In this document: one piece after another, positions 1-10,784 of the stretch
Layout of the letters: each line of letters starts with the position of its first letter
How positions within the stretch are numbered: position 1 is the first letter of the stretch
Source: Lycorma delicatula
Taxonomy: Eukaryota > Arthropoda > Insecta > Hemiptera > Fulgoridae
NCBI RefSeq assembly: GCF_047948215.1
Contig: NC_134455.1
Span: forward strand, 291,921,647 to 291,985,646
Direction of reading: 5' to 3'
DNA: 64,000 bases
The notes under the pieces: model-generated
Database searches by the model: none
Seen by the model: only the letters and a program-made list of their open reading frames with translations
What the model was told of the DNA's origin: nothing
Translations under genes and position numbers: made by a program

Positions 1-52
1 TAATTACTTAGTCTTTATTATTTTTTATATATGCACAAAATATAGTTAATTT

Positions 53-745
53 TTACTTCCTTATACGAAGTAAAGGAAGTATTGAGACCGCGAAAAATTA
101 TTTTTTAGATTTCAACGGAAATATCCATTTTGATTATCCCTGAATCCATTTTGATTAGTTTCGGCGTGACGTCTGTAGGTACATATGTATGTATGTATGT
201 ACGTACGAACCTATGTATCTCGCATATCAAAAACCGTTAGCCGTAGGATGTTGAAATTTTGGATTTAGTACTGTTATAACACCTCTAGTTGTGCACCTCC
301 CGTTTGATTGCAATCGACTGAACCAAAAGTGTTCAAAAAAGCCCAAAATCCTCCCAAAAATTGGATTTTGGGCTTTTTCTTAAGTGCAGTAATAAGTCCT
401 CATTGAGATATTTTCAATAATAAGTGGTACTTATTTTCACTGATTCCAGAGTTATAGCCAAATGAAATTTTAATTAATGAAATGTTTGGATCTTGGAAGG
501 GGAATGCATGTCGGTTAGAATCAGACTTCCTCTCCTTTTTTTTTCATTTAAATATACTGATTAAATAATAATTATTAACCTCTATTAAAAAAATACAATA
601 AATAATAATTCAATAATAATCATTAAAGAAATATGAATTTATTTATGAAATAAAATTTTATGTACTTTTCATTTAAACAAAACTGTGTATATGTAATTTA
701 GTAGGGGTACAAGGAAGCTCGTTGGTACCTATATCAGAGTTTTTT
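53..745 (+). repeat. Family A interspersed repeat, copy 1 (near full length)
   Basis: This is the commonest repeat in the window. In order it shows: a 5' end TTACTTCCTTATACGAAG that forms a hairpin (ACTTCCTT paired with AAGGAAGT); a GAAATATCCATTTTGA block; a run of TATG/TACG tetranucleotides near 185-215; GTTAGCCGTAGGATG; a block with two copies of CAAAAT-type sequence around GGGCTTTTTC; GAGTTATAGCCAAAT; a poly-T stretch; and a 3' end ACAAGGAAG. No coding capacity is visible. The 5' ACTTCCTTGTACG and 3' CGTACAAGGAAGT of better copies are inverted repeats of each other, so a MITE-like non-autonomous DNA element is the best guess. The superfamily is unknown. Confidence 0.85.
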
Positions 746-1768
746 AAATTCTGGTTATGCGATAAATAAATTGTAATTTATATCTATAAAATTATTTATG
801 ATGATATGAGTAAAAAAATAGTATATTAAATTTTGAACTGAAAAAAGTAAATTAACTGAGATTGCCTGTTTCATACAAGTTTGTTTTTCCGACTTACTTT
901 TCGTACTGGCTTTGTTAGTTTCATTTTACGGTAGCAGAGAAAATTAAAAAAAAAAGATTAAGTCCTAAAAATTTATTACTAGAGTAATAATGTAGCTAAA
1001 AATTTGATATCCTTGGTGAAAACTAATATGTTCATTTTTCTCTTCATTGAAGTCAGATGCTAGTGATGTTGCCTATTTTTGAAATACTGTTTTATTTATC
1101 CCTTTCGTATATTAAAAATCTTTTCGAGCCTAACAACTTTGTAAATTAATTTCACATTATTACACTCTTTGTTGTTTTTACAGGCATATTTTTTCGAAGC
1201 CGCTATAAAAATACAAGAATATATTAAAAATCCTTAACTCTCCTAGCGGGGAATTTATACTCTTAAAAATTTTTTTATATTTATATTTTTACAAAAAATA
1301 TATGAAAGCTTTTTTGATTTAACTAAAATTATCATCTAAATATGCCATTTTTTATAATAATAAAATTATAATAAGTTATCTTTTAAAGAAATGTTTTGAC
1401 TGTGAATTGTTACAATATTTCAAAACATATTTCTGCTCAAGGGTACACTGATGCTGGAACGCGCCTGAACGCCGTTCGGTTCTGTTTTTTGGGAGAAATG
1501 AAAAATTTTCCTTTCGCAAGAATTCTATTTTAATTTAAATTGTATATTTTATTTAAAGATTACATCTCGATTGTTATAATTTTTCTTATTAGAAAATATT
1601 GTCACTGATTCCTAACTCTTCATTTTTATTTTATTTTTATTGATGTTAATATAAAATTATAAGCCGATAAAAAATATAACCTTGATTATAAAAACCACGT
1701 AACATAAGAATGACTCTAGCTTTTGAATATTCGTAGAAAAATAGCTAAAAATCTTTTAACGAAAAAGA
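746..1768. other. AT-rich stretch, no gene recognised
   Basis: No open coding sequence or recognised repeat. A short GC-richer patch near 1440-1490 has no identity that I can give. Confidence 0.6.
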
Positions 1769-2010
1769 AACCCACCAGGCTGGTTCAGTATTAAACGCGT
1801 CATCGTAAATCAGCTGATTTCAAAGTCGATGTTATCAAGTTCAAATCCTAATAAAGGTAATTGATTTAATTCGGATTTATATTACATCGTGGATAACGGT
1901 TTTCTTTGGTGGTTGAGTTTCAATTAACGTCATCTCTCAGAAATGGTCGGCCTGATCTATTTTTAGACTATACATTACACTGATAAGTCACTTATAACTA
2001 TAATTCTTGA
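1769..2010 (+). repeat. SINE1 copy a (tRNA-derived SINE)
   Basis: It begins CCCACCAGGCTGGTTCAGTA, followed by a B-box-like AGTTCAAATCC near 1838-1848. The conserved SINE1 body then follows, with TTCTTTGGTGGTTGAGTTTC and AGAAATGGTCGGCCTGA. Four other copies at 10134, 41630, 42750 and 61970 share the body. The 3' tail seen in the 10134 copy is missing here. It is an old, diverged copy. Confidence 0.75.
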
Positions 2011-2040
2011 TGTGACTATAAATAAAAGTATTATTTTTCT

Positions 2041-2995
2041 GGAAGAAAGTAAAATATTTTTTATGAAAAAGATAATTTGGCTCCTTATTTAAGCCCTGTC
2101 ATGTAGTCAGCCGCCTGCGGCTGTGGACCATATTTTTGCAATGTGTTACAATATAAAACCGAAGTTCCGTGATTGGTAAATCTACCAGTGCACCTCTGTT
2201 TTTGTTATGTAAACTCCTCCTTAAAAGAGTATTCATATGTTGGAAAAAATCTGGAAAATAATCCCCCTAAATCTAAAATCTAGAACTTTTGGCATTCTTC
2301 CTTTGATTTCTGAATAGAAATCTGTCGTAAAATATGACGGGTAACTTTTTTCTTATTGTGCCGTATCATTGCAGTTTGATATTGTTGAAATGACAATTAA
2401 TCTCCCAGAATCATACACGCTGGAAAAAAATAATAAAATTTTAGACGGAGTGCTCATTGATAGAAAAGAGAATTAAAAAAAAAATTGCTTTCTGGGCAGC
2501 TGCCGAGTGTGTATTTACCTCCAGCTGTACCTAAATTTGGTAACATGATGTATTTTGCTATTTTAAAATTACGTTTACATAAATTTAAACTAAATAGACA
2601 CTAGAGATATAGACTTTTATTATTTATATAAAGATTTTCTATTAACAACCTACTTTTAATTTTTTTAAATTGTTTTTTTTTTCTTTAAAAATATTATAGT
2701 AAGATACTTTAACCGGTTTATTAAAAATATCGATATTAGTCATAATGTAGATCAGATTATAGTATTGCGTCAAAATCATCATAAAAATTGAAATATTGTA
2801 TATTAGAGAAGGGTTTGATATAATAAGGAAACAGCAAACTTTACCTATACTAGAGATCCATCAAATTGTACATTATCTTAAAAATAATAGGCTTGAACTT
2901 GTTTGCTATACAATTAAATGACTGATTATTGATTAGCGTTACCACCCAGTAATAAGAATCAGTTTATTTTTCTTTCAAATAATAATATCACTTTT
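2041..2995. other. No gene recognised; small GC-rich hairpin
   Basis: AT-rich DNA without recognised coding sequence. A 7-bp GC hairpin (CAGCCGC at 2108-2114, GCGGCTG at 2117-2123) stands out from the AT-rich surroundings. Nothing else was identified. Confidence 0.55.
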
Positions 2996-3630
2996 TTACT
3001 TCCTTGTACAAAGTAAAGGAAGTATTGTGATCGCGAAAAATTTCGGTTTTCAGATTTCAACGGAAATATCCATTTTGACCATCCCTGAATTCATTTTGAC
3101 CAATTTCGGCTTGACGTCTGTACGTACGTATGCATGTTTGTATTTTCGTATGTATTATACACAATACATGATCGCGTACGTATTTTCACTCACTCCAAAG
3201 TTATAGCCAAATGAAATTTTAATTAATGAAATATTTGGATCTTTGAAGGGAAATGCACGTCGGTTCGAATCAGATTTCATCTGTTTTTTTTTTTAATTTT
3301 TTTCTTTTTAATTTAAATATATTGATTTATTAATAATTATTTATTAACCTCGAATTATAAAAAAATAAGATAAATAATAACACAAAAAATAAAAAAATAT
3401 CAGAAGTTATTAATGAAGTAAAATTTTATGTACTTTTACAATGAGAGGTTAATAAACCTCTCATTGTAAAACAAAAATTATGAAGAATAATAATTCAATA
3501 ATAACACAAAAAAGAGTATCAGAAGTTTTTAATGAAATAAAATTTTACGTACTGTTCATTTAAAAAAAAAATGTGTATATGTAATTTAACAGGCGTTCAA
3601 GGACATGTGATGCCCACATCAGATTTTTAT
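2996..3630 (+). repeat. Family A copy 2 (internally deleted, 3' part duplicated)
   Basis: It has the typical start TTACTTCCTTGTACAAAG. The middle, containing the GTTAGCCGTAGGATG and GGGCTTTT blocks, is missing: the sequence jumps from the TACG/TATG run to CTCCAAAGTTATAGCCAAAT. The AT-rich 3' segment is present twice (around 3365-3430 and 3480-3560), separated by a perfect palindrome at 3434-3471. It ends with CAAGGACATGTGATGCCCA and ACATCAGATTTTT. Confidence 0.8.
3434..3471. repeat. Perfect 17-bp inverted repeat inside family A copy 2
   Basis: TTTTACAATGAGAGGTT (3434-3450) is followed after AATA by its exact reverse complement (3455-3471). In other copies only one arm is present, as AACCTCTCATTGTAAAA, so the second arm arose in this copy. 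Confidence 0.9.
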
Positions 3631-4530
3631 TTATTTTCATTTTCTATAAATTGTGTAACATTTTAAGCAAGCTTTTCACAGATATTTAAGTAATTTAACT
3701 ATCGATCACTGCAATATCCCTAGAATCTAAAAATATTAATCACTAAACATGGTCCGTATTGAACATTTCATTATGGTACATTAGGTATAATTTCATGTAT
3801 TTTTTATTTAACTGGTTGGTCCTACGCAAAGAAAGAATTGTAATCAATCTAGATACAAAATAATTATTAGCCTTTATATTACCCAAAATATTACATAATC
3901 ACAATTTTCCATATTTCAGATCGGTAAAATTTTTTTTTGTTTCTTTTTCACTAAATTTCAACCAATGATGTTACGAAATTGTTCTATCAGGTCAAAAATT
4001 AAATAATTTGGATCAACTCGTAATTTCAACACGTACGGTAATTAAAATTTTATTATATTAGTACAACAATTTTATTTTTTTATTAATATGAATGTATGAA
4101 GAACAGCGTTATTCGCTTTGGGTTTTTTCATTAGCAAATAAGTATGTCTTCAGTATTATGCAAGCAAAAAAATAAGTAGTATTTTTGTTTATGTAAAAGG
4201 ATTTTATTTATTAAATAACAGAATTTATACTTAAGTACATTATATTTTCTAAAGGATGTAGGCGTTCTGTAGAAAACAGCCTACTGGCATCCGTCGTATA
4301 CTATTTTTAAATATGTAAGCAATCCTGATGATATTTCTTTAGTTAAGCTATCTTTTTGTATGTAAAATAAACTATATTTCCACTTCATTTTTGATCTAAT
4401 TCCTAATCAAATCTCACTTAATTTTACCAAAATATTACTCGTTTATTTAAATTATTTGGTTCTGAAATTCATTTTACGCAACTTTTTATACGTAGGTGTT
4501 TTGGATAATTGGAAACTAAAGAAATTTGCA
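3631..4530. other. AT-rich stretch, no gene recognised
   Basis: No coding sequence or recognised repeat was seen between two family A copies in opposite orientation. Confidence 0.6.
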
Positions 4531-4534
4531 AAAA

Positions 4535-5515
4535 AAACATCTGATGAGGACAACACGTAACTTCCTTGTACGTCTGTCAAATTACATTCACACTTTTTTT
4601 TTTTTTTAAATGAACAGTACGTAAAATTTTATTTCATTAAAAACTTCTGATACTCTTTTTTGTGTTATTATTGAATTATTATTCTTCATAATTTTTTTTT
4701 TACAATGACCTCTGATTGTTTTAAGATTATTATCTTATCTATGTATAAAAATGAATTTTTGTTTGTTTGTTTATTTACGCGTCCCTATGCCACTCATCCG
4801 ATTGCGATGAAACTTTGGTGAGTTGTGGGCACACCCGCGAATGTTTCTAAATAAGTTTGAACCAGCTAGGTGGCACTGATATGATATTTCAAAAAATTGT
4901 ATTTATGATCCGGTTTGACTCATATTCAGAATGCGTATCAGACGTGAAAGATATATTTTTGCAAAAAATGGACCCGCTAGGCGGCGCTGGTGTCGAGATA
5001 TTACGAAAAATTGTATTTAGAGACCGATTTTGCTCATATTCAGAATGTATATTAGTTACGTAAAAAAAATATTTTTTGCAAAAAGGGGAAAAGGGAATAA
5101 TGGAATAAGGGTTAAGAAGGTAAGGGTGAAGATTGGAAGAAAAAAAGATGATGAAAAATATTATGATGTTCCGCAAAGTTCACTTTTTTAATGTTTTATC
5201 AAACTTTCACTCTTTGTTAGTTTAATCCCTCTCTCCTTTGATTTTGGGCTTTTGTGTGCACTTTTGGTTCCGTCGATTGCAATCAAACGGGGAGGTGCAC
5301 AATAGATGTTACAATAGTCCTAAATCCAAAAATTTCAACATCGCACGACTAATCGTTTTTGAGTTATGCGAGATACATACGTACGTACGTAAGACGTCAA
5401 GGTGAAACTAGTCAAAATGGATTCAGAATTGGTCAAAATGGATATTTCCATTGAAATCTGGAAACCGAAATTTTTCGCGATTACAATACTTCCTTACTTC
5501 GTACAAGGAAGTAAA
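4535..5515 (-). repeat. Family A copy 3 (minus), carrying a nested element
   Basis: Read on the minus strand it starts at TTACTTCCTTGTACGAAG (about 5515) and proceeds through the GGAAATATCCATTTTGAC block, the TACG run and the GAGGTGCA/GGTTCCGTCGATTGCAAT region. It ends at 4535-4575 with CGTACAAGGAAGT and the conserved sequence after it. The central part is replaced by a different sequence at about 4735-5215. Confidence 0.8.
4735..5215. repeat. Unrelated element nested in family A copy 3, with ~110-bp internal tandem duplication
   Basis: It starts TATGTATAAAAATGAATTTT, followed by repeated TTTG and then CTCATCCGATTGCGATGAAA. Two diverged tandem units follow. Unit 1 (about 4860-4970) and unit 2 (about 4971-5087) share GCTAGG(T/C)GGC, AAAAATTGTATTTA, CTCATATTCAGAATG and TTTTTGCAAAAA. 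The open frame at 4857-5063 spans both units, but it looks like a by-product of the repeat, not a gene. Element class is unknown. Exact boundaries are uncertain. Confidence 0.65.
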
Positions 5516-6220
5516 AAAGAGTTTCACTTGTAAAATTGGATAGTGAACGTAATTTTAAATTCAGACAATGTTATAAACTGCAGTCATTTATCAACTTTTA
5601 TTAAAAGTAATCAATATTTTTGTCAATAATAATTTTCTTTGATGGTCCAATACGTAAACTTTTTATCGAATACATTACGTCGTATATCCCAGCAGAATTT
5701 TCGAAAAATAAAATTTAAAGTAAATAGTAATTTAACATTTTTACTCTGCAACCTGCTTTAATCGTTTCTTTAAATTTATCTCACAGGAAATGAGGTTGTA
5801 TTAAAAAAAAATGTTGATAATTATCTTTGCCAAAATCTTCCAGTAATGCGGTAAAATTTATATTATTACTTTATAACATTTTTGCATCGTTTCAGGTTTG
5901 TTTATTGATGATAAAAATTTAAATAATTGTATGTGCTAAATTATTAATTTTCAAGAAACATCTACAAATTATCATTGCGTAAGTATTTTATGTAAACATG
6001 TGGAGAAATTTATTGTGCGTATATATACTTATTTCTCCACTAAATTTTGTTATAACTGGTAGAGGGATTTTTGTAATGCAAACCCAGTTAAAGGAATTAA
6101 ATATGTTTATCGCCTTTAATACGCGATGTCATTTAGTAACAATCCTGTTTGAAATGTAAATACCTTACTATTTCAGAGATTTTTTGACATTAATTGTTGC
6201 AATTTAATGGGATTTCATTT
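5516..6220. other. AT-rich stretch, no gene recognised
   Basis: No coding sequence or known repeat was seen. Confidence 0.6.
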
Positions 6221-6224
6221 TTAA

Positions 6225-6660
6225 CTGACTTCAAAAAAGGAGGTTATGTGTTTGTTATTCAACCCGTATATTTTTTTTATGTTTGTTCGCAAATAACCTT
6301 TTTTCAATTGAAATAAATCTTATTGCAAATGACTCAGCTGCTTTTTGGAGTTGTACCATGATGTTGAAAGGATTTTTTAGATCCAAAAAAATCGGTCTGA
6401 AAATTCAGAAAAAACTTTTTTCGCCTTCCGGCGGGTAGGTGGAATCAGTGGGAATCCTGATTATTTTAGATGATGTTATATGTTCCTCTGTAGGGCAGGT
6501 AATGTGAGTTTCTATTAAGATATGCAGCACCGTTAATGAAATCATCAAAAACCGAGATGTCTCTTCTTAAACATTTCAGACCTAATATACATTATACACA
6601 ATTACAGCATTGGTAGGGAGAGTGGGAATCGTATAACTCTAAATACGTGCATCAAATTAC
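6225..6660 (+). repeat. Possible dispersed repeat (ACTGACTTCAAAAAAGGAGG start)
   Basis: It opens with ACTGACTTCAAAAAAGGAGG, a start I recall from dispersed repeats of several arthropods. A Thr/Ser-poor non-coding body follows, with a G-rich patch near 6425-6460 and TAGGGAGAGTGGGAATC near 6615. There is no second copy in the window, so this rests on recall alone. Confidence 0.3.
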
Positions 6661-6684
6661 GTGGTTCTTGATGTCAGTTCCATT

Positions 6685-7362
6685 TTTACTTCCTTGTACG
6701 AAGTTAAGGAAGTATTGTGATCGCGAAAAATTTCTGTTTTCAGATTTCAACGGAAATATCCATTTTGACTACCCCTGAATACATTTTGATTAGTTTCGGC
6801 GTGACGTCTGTAGGTGCTTATGTATGTATGTATGTACGAACGTATATTACTCTCATATCAAAAACTGTTAGCCGTAGGATATTAAAATTTTGGATTTAGG
6901 ACTGTTATAACATCTAGTTTTGCACCTCCCTTTTTGATTGCAATCGACTGAACCAAAAGTGTAAAAAAAATCCAAAATCACAAAAAATTTGGATTTTGGA
7001 TTTACTCTTAACTGCAGTAATAAGCCCTTATTTGAGAGCTTTTCAACGATGTATCGTAAGTGATACTTATTTTCATTGGTTCCAGAGTTATAGCCAAAAT
7101 TTTAAATTAATGAAATATTTGGATCTTAAAAGGAGAAGGCAGATAGGTTCGAATCAGACTTCATCTCTTTTTTTTTAACTTTTTTTTTAACCTTTGTTTA
7201 ATTTAAGTATATTGATTTATTAATAATATTAATCCATAAATGTTTTAAAAAAATTTTAATAAATAACAATTCAATAAAAACAATTAAAAAAAAGTAGAAT
7301 TTATTAGTGAAATAATTTTATGTACTTTTAATAAAGTGTATATGTAATTTAGTAGGCATTAT
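6685..7362 (+). repeat. Family A copy 4 (3' end truncated)
   Basis: It starts TTTACTTCCTTGTACGAAGT and keeps all body blocks in order, including GTTAGCCGTAGGATATT, CCTCCCTTTTTGATTGCAAT, GGTTCCAGAGTTATAGCC and the poly-T segment. It stops after GTGTATATGTAATTTAGTAG (about 7338-7357), without the ACAAGGAAGT terminus. Short open frames inside it are non-coding by-products. Confidence 0.85.
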
Positions 7363-7584
7363 TTATATTAATATGTGTAATAGATTTAGTGAAGCATCTA
7401 ATTATTAATTTAAAATTATATCACATTATATTATCTATATTAATTAAAATTACAATTTTTTTATGGGATTTTATTTATTTATTTAATAATAAATTTCATT
7501 TTTTGGGGGGATTTCCTAGTTCAAATTCTGTTTAATTTTATTTAATTATTCTGTAATTTCTGTTTAATTTTATCTGCATTAAGT

Positions 7585-8065
7585 TAACTACAGAGTGACT
7601 GAAAAATAGACCTTCACAAGAACATCTTACACACAGACATACATGCCCCATCTTTAATAAATTGCAAAAAATTCTTACCTATTGGTGCATTATTCCTCTG
7701 ATATTTTCGGAAAATATTCTTCTTAGGTCAGAGTTGATCGTCATTTCGTTTATTTGTTTTTTGTTGCCAGTCATTTAATCGTTCTTTTGTTTGATATAAT
7801 TCTTGTGATCTTAATTTGTGTACACGTTCTCTAGTTTTCAATTTTTTTCCCTCTTTATATTCATCGTCCTCTCTTAATCTTTTTATTCTTTCCTTGGTCT
7901 TAACGTTTTCTTCCTCTTTATATTTATCATCTTCTCTTAATTTTTTTTATTCTTTGTATGGTTTTAAAATTTTCTTCCTCTTTATATTTATCATAATTTT
8001 TTTTTCTTCCCTTGTTCTTAACATTTTCTTCCTCTTCATCACCTTGTGGTTTTTTTTTTGAGATA
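7585..8065 (-). pseudogene. Decayed Helitron-like coding relic with 21-residue charged repeats
   Basis: On the minus strand 8040-7850 translates, with small frameshifts, as about three tandem units of a 21-residue repeat of the form EENVKTKERIKRLREDDEYK. The spacing is 63 bases in the best unit, 64 in the next (one extra A in a poly-A run) and 54 in the most upstream (a 9-base deletion). A fourth, diverged unit follows (KLKTRERVHKLRSQELYQ). After further frameshifts and stops comes FIKDGACMSVCKMFL near 7620-7660. Charged repeats followed by a segment with paired cysteines are a layout I know from the N-terminal part of insect Helitron-type helicases. That link is inference. No helicase or Rep motif remains, so other charged repeat proteins are possible. 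The plus-strand open frame at 7816-8061 is only the complement of this repeat. Confidence 0.4.
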
Positions 8066-8319
8066 TATTTGTTCATGTTATCTTTCTTTTTTCTGTGTTT
8101 GTTTCTTTTTCATTTTTGATTATTCACAGAATAATCTAATAAAAAATTGAATATCTTACACCGTTTGGTGAAAATTAACAGTTGTAACCTGAACACAGGA
8201 GTTCACTAAACGAAATTATTTAATTACTATTAACTTTTATTTATACGACACACGAGAAATCTAAAACTTTTGTTAATCAGCAACTCACGGAGATACGAAT
8301 AATACCGATCTAGTGCAGC

Positions 8320-8390
8320 AGAAAGTGTGTATGTAATTAAATAGGCGTTCAAGAAAGTCATGTGGTGTCCCCATCAGATTTTTTTAAAAC
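8320..8390 (+). repeat. Family A solitary 3' end
   Basis: It matches only the terminal part: GTGTGTATGTAATTAAATAG, GCGTTCAAGAAAGTCATGTG, then CCCCATCAGATTTTTTT. No matching body lies directly upstream. Confidence 0.7.
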
Positions 8391-9394
8391 TAATTATTCT
8401 TCCAATTTTTCGTTTGAAATTTCAAATGAAATTTTTTCTATTACGAAATCTCAAAGCTTTTAGATAATTTTTATAAAATATTTAAAACCATCATTATGTA
8501 TCAATCACTCTACTACAAAATTTGTAAATGTATTAATAAGATTTTGTAATAATCGTATTAGCGATTCTTTAGTTTTGAAGAAGCCAGAATTTAATTATCA
8601 ATATTTTATGTTATTTAGTTTATGAATTTCTTTTAATTATTTTTTCCTTTTCACCAATCAAATATAGAGTCATTTTTTTCGAACTAATTAAACGATTGAG
8701 ATAAAAATAGCTCTATCTCTACTTTTATCTCTGTTTTTTTGTTTTAATACAAGTCGGATCATATTTTTCTAATGAGTAAGAAACGTAAAAAATATAAAGA
8801 AAATAGAAAAGAGTAAAAAATAGATAGGAAAAGTAAACTAGTAAAGGTAAAAAATATAAAAAAAATAAAAATGAAATAGTACTGAGTATAATACTGATAA
8901 ATAACAATTAAATTATACAGACTTTACAAATACTTGAAAAAGAAACAAAATTACAAAAAAAATTAGGAACTGTAACAACTAAAGTACACAGACTATGATC
9001 CACAACTAGTTTATCTAACGTTCCTATGGTTCTTATAGTGGAACCATAAGTAAATACTATAGTATTAATCTCATGATACGGGGTTCTTCGTCAACTCCCA
9101 TAATAATTCAATAAATACTTAGAATGAAGAAAAAAGTAAGTAGTTATCAATTATAAAAGTTCTTGAGTACTAGAACATATCCGCATTCACTTCGTAGTTT
9201 ACAAAAATAAATAATAAAGAAATAATAACGAAAATAAATAAACATGTACTCCTATGTACACAGATACCTAAGTAAGTTCAACAAGTACCTTTAACGAGAC
9301 GACTGACTTATAACAATGTATATAGTAACAAGAACAATGTATTACAATTAACAACAGAGTAACGAAGTAAACAATAATAATGGTATCGGGATAA
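8391..9394. other. AT-rich stretch, no gene recognised
   Basis: It contains a purine-rich (A-rich) tract at about 8765-8960. No protein similarity was recognised. Confidence 0.55.
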
Positions 9395-9964
9395 TAATTG
9401 CAATCTGTCATCCAGTATTCTCCAAGTCTAGCATATGATGGAGGTCAAGATCTGAACGAGTGTAAACGTGATGATAGTGCTCTCCGTTTTCACATTTTTA
9501 TTGAGTCTATACTTTTTGCTTTGTTGTTTATTTTCGTCATTAGTTGCTTCGTTTATTGTTTTGAGTTGTTTCGTTCGTGTTTTGTTTAGTTTTCTTGCAT
9601 ATTTCGTTCTAGTTCTTTTGTTTAATTTAATTCCTTTTAGGTTAGTTTGCCTTGCGGGCGACTTTTAATACCCGAGATTTCATATACTGCTATTTTTCGT
9701 TTTATTTAATTTAATTTAACGTTCTGTTTGCGTTTATTATCGTTTTTTGTTGTTTAAGCTAATTACGGTGTGTATTTTTGTTTTTATTTTATAAGTTAGC
9801 CTACGGTTGCTAAGGGCGATTTACCTTAGCAACACAGCTGTTATACTGTTTATTTTATTGTTTACATTCGTGGTATGGAATTTTTAAAGTCAAACTATCT
9901 TGATTAGTTTGAGGTTAAATTATTTTGAATAGTTTACGTTATTTGTTATCTTGTTTTCTGAACT
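9395..9964 (+). other. Probable 5' untranslated region of a LINE
   Basis: A T-rich leader with GC-richer islands precedes the first ATG of the ORF1-like frame at 9965. Base composition changes at about 9395. Position and composition suggest a LINE 5' region, but no second copy exists in the window to define its start. The open frames inside (9398-9589, 9468-9668) are T-rich and show no family similarity. Confidence 0.35.
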
Positions 9965-10676
9965 ATGACCGATCGCAATCGGTCCGACGGTACGTTCCCG
10001 CCCATGGGGGATAGTGATACTGACAGTGCGAGTAGCACCGATCGGAAAGTTCATCGGCGGTCGGTTACTAGGCAACTAGAGGCTGCTAGAAGGAAAACGG
10101 TGCAGGTGGATGTGTCTGGGAGTTGCCAGCAAACCCACCAGGTTGGTCTAGTGGTGAACGCGTTTTCGCAAATCTCATTGATTTGGAAGCTGTTTTCAGC
10201 TGATCTGGAAGTCGAGAGTTCCAGCGTTCAGTCCTAGTAAAAGTACTTTTTTTTTTATACGGATTTGAATACTAGATCATGAACACCGGTATTCTTTGGT
10301 GGTTGGGTTTCAATTAACCACAAATCTCAGTAATGGTCGACCTGAGAATGTACAAGACTACACTTCTCCTACATTCATACATGTTATTTTCATTCATCCT
10401 CTGAAGTAATGCCTAACGGTAATTCCCGGAGGCTAAACAGGAAAAAGGAAGAGGAGTCGCCAATAACGAGCTGCGGCCCAATACATGGAACTTAGTGATG
10501 ATGGTGGTGTCCTGAATGAGTCTGAGATTGACTTTCCTACTCTCCCGCCTCTTTCTACTGTCGAGAAGATAGATGGTCTACCGGTGGGGAAAACATCAAA
10601 AAGGCGGCTGCGGCACTCACCCCCGAGTGCGAAGGCGTGGCGTCAAGACTGGAGTCCCGATGGGGGGATTCATTAA
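9965..10676 (+). pseudogene. LINE ORF1-like relic, interrupted by a SINE1
   Basis: The first part (9965-10133) reads MTDRNRSDGTFPPMGDSD..., rich in Asp, Ser and Thr, then basic (RRSVTRQLEAARRKTVQV), like the disordered N-terminus of a non-LTR retrotransposon gag. A SINE1 occupies 10134-10441. After it, a GC-richer reading frame continues at 10485-10676 (ELSDDGGVLNESEIDFPTLP, then KTSKRRLRHSPPSAKAW) in another frame. Zinc knuckles are not present. A poly-A-like tract at 10760-10775 may be the 3' end of an internally deleted copy. The protein is not the same as the ORF1 at 51161-52225. I infer a LINE from composition, layout and tail. No domain proves it. Confidence 0.4.
10134..10441 (+). repeat. 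SINE1 copy b (best-preserved, full 3' tail)
   Basis: It starts CCCACCAGGTTGGTCTAGTG. An A box (TGGTCTAGTGG) and a weakened B box (GAGTTCCAGCGTTCAGTCC) mark a tRNA-derived head. The body contains GAATACTAGATCATGAACAC, TTCTTTGGTGGTTGGGTTTC and AGTAATGGTCGACCTGAG. The tail is CATCCTCTGAAGTAATGCC, then TAACGGTAATTCCCGGAGG, and that tail is shared with SINE2. RNA polymerase III transcription and LINE-driven insertion are the known mode for such elements. It sits inside the LINE ORF1-like relic. Confidence 0.85.
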
Positions 10677-10784
10677 AGTCTCATTTGAGACATGCGTATA
10701 ATTAAAAGACTGGGTCCCAGCTATCTGAGGGGAACATTAGTTCCTGGCAGTAGTGTACTCAAAAAAAAAAGAAAAATATCTAGT

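Noticed and set aside
7816..8061. 81-codon Phe/Ser-rich membrane-like protein
   Set aside because: It is the complement of the degenerate charged repeat read on the minus strand. Its hydrophobicity comes from T-rich DNA.
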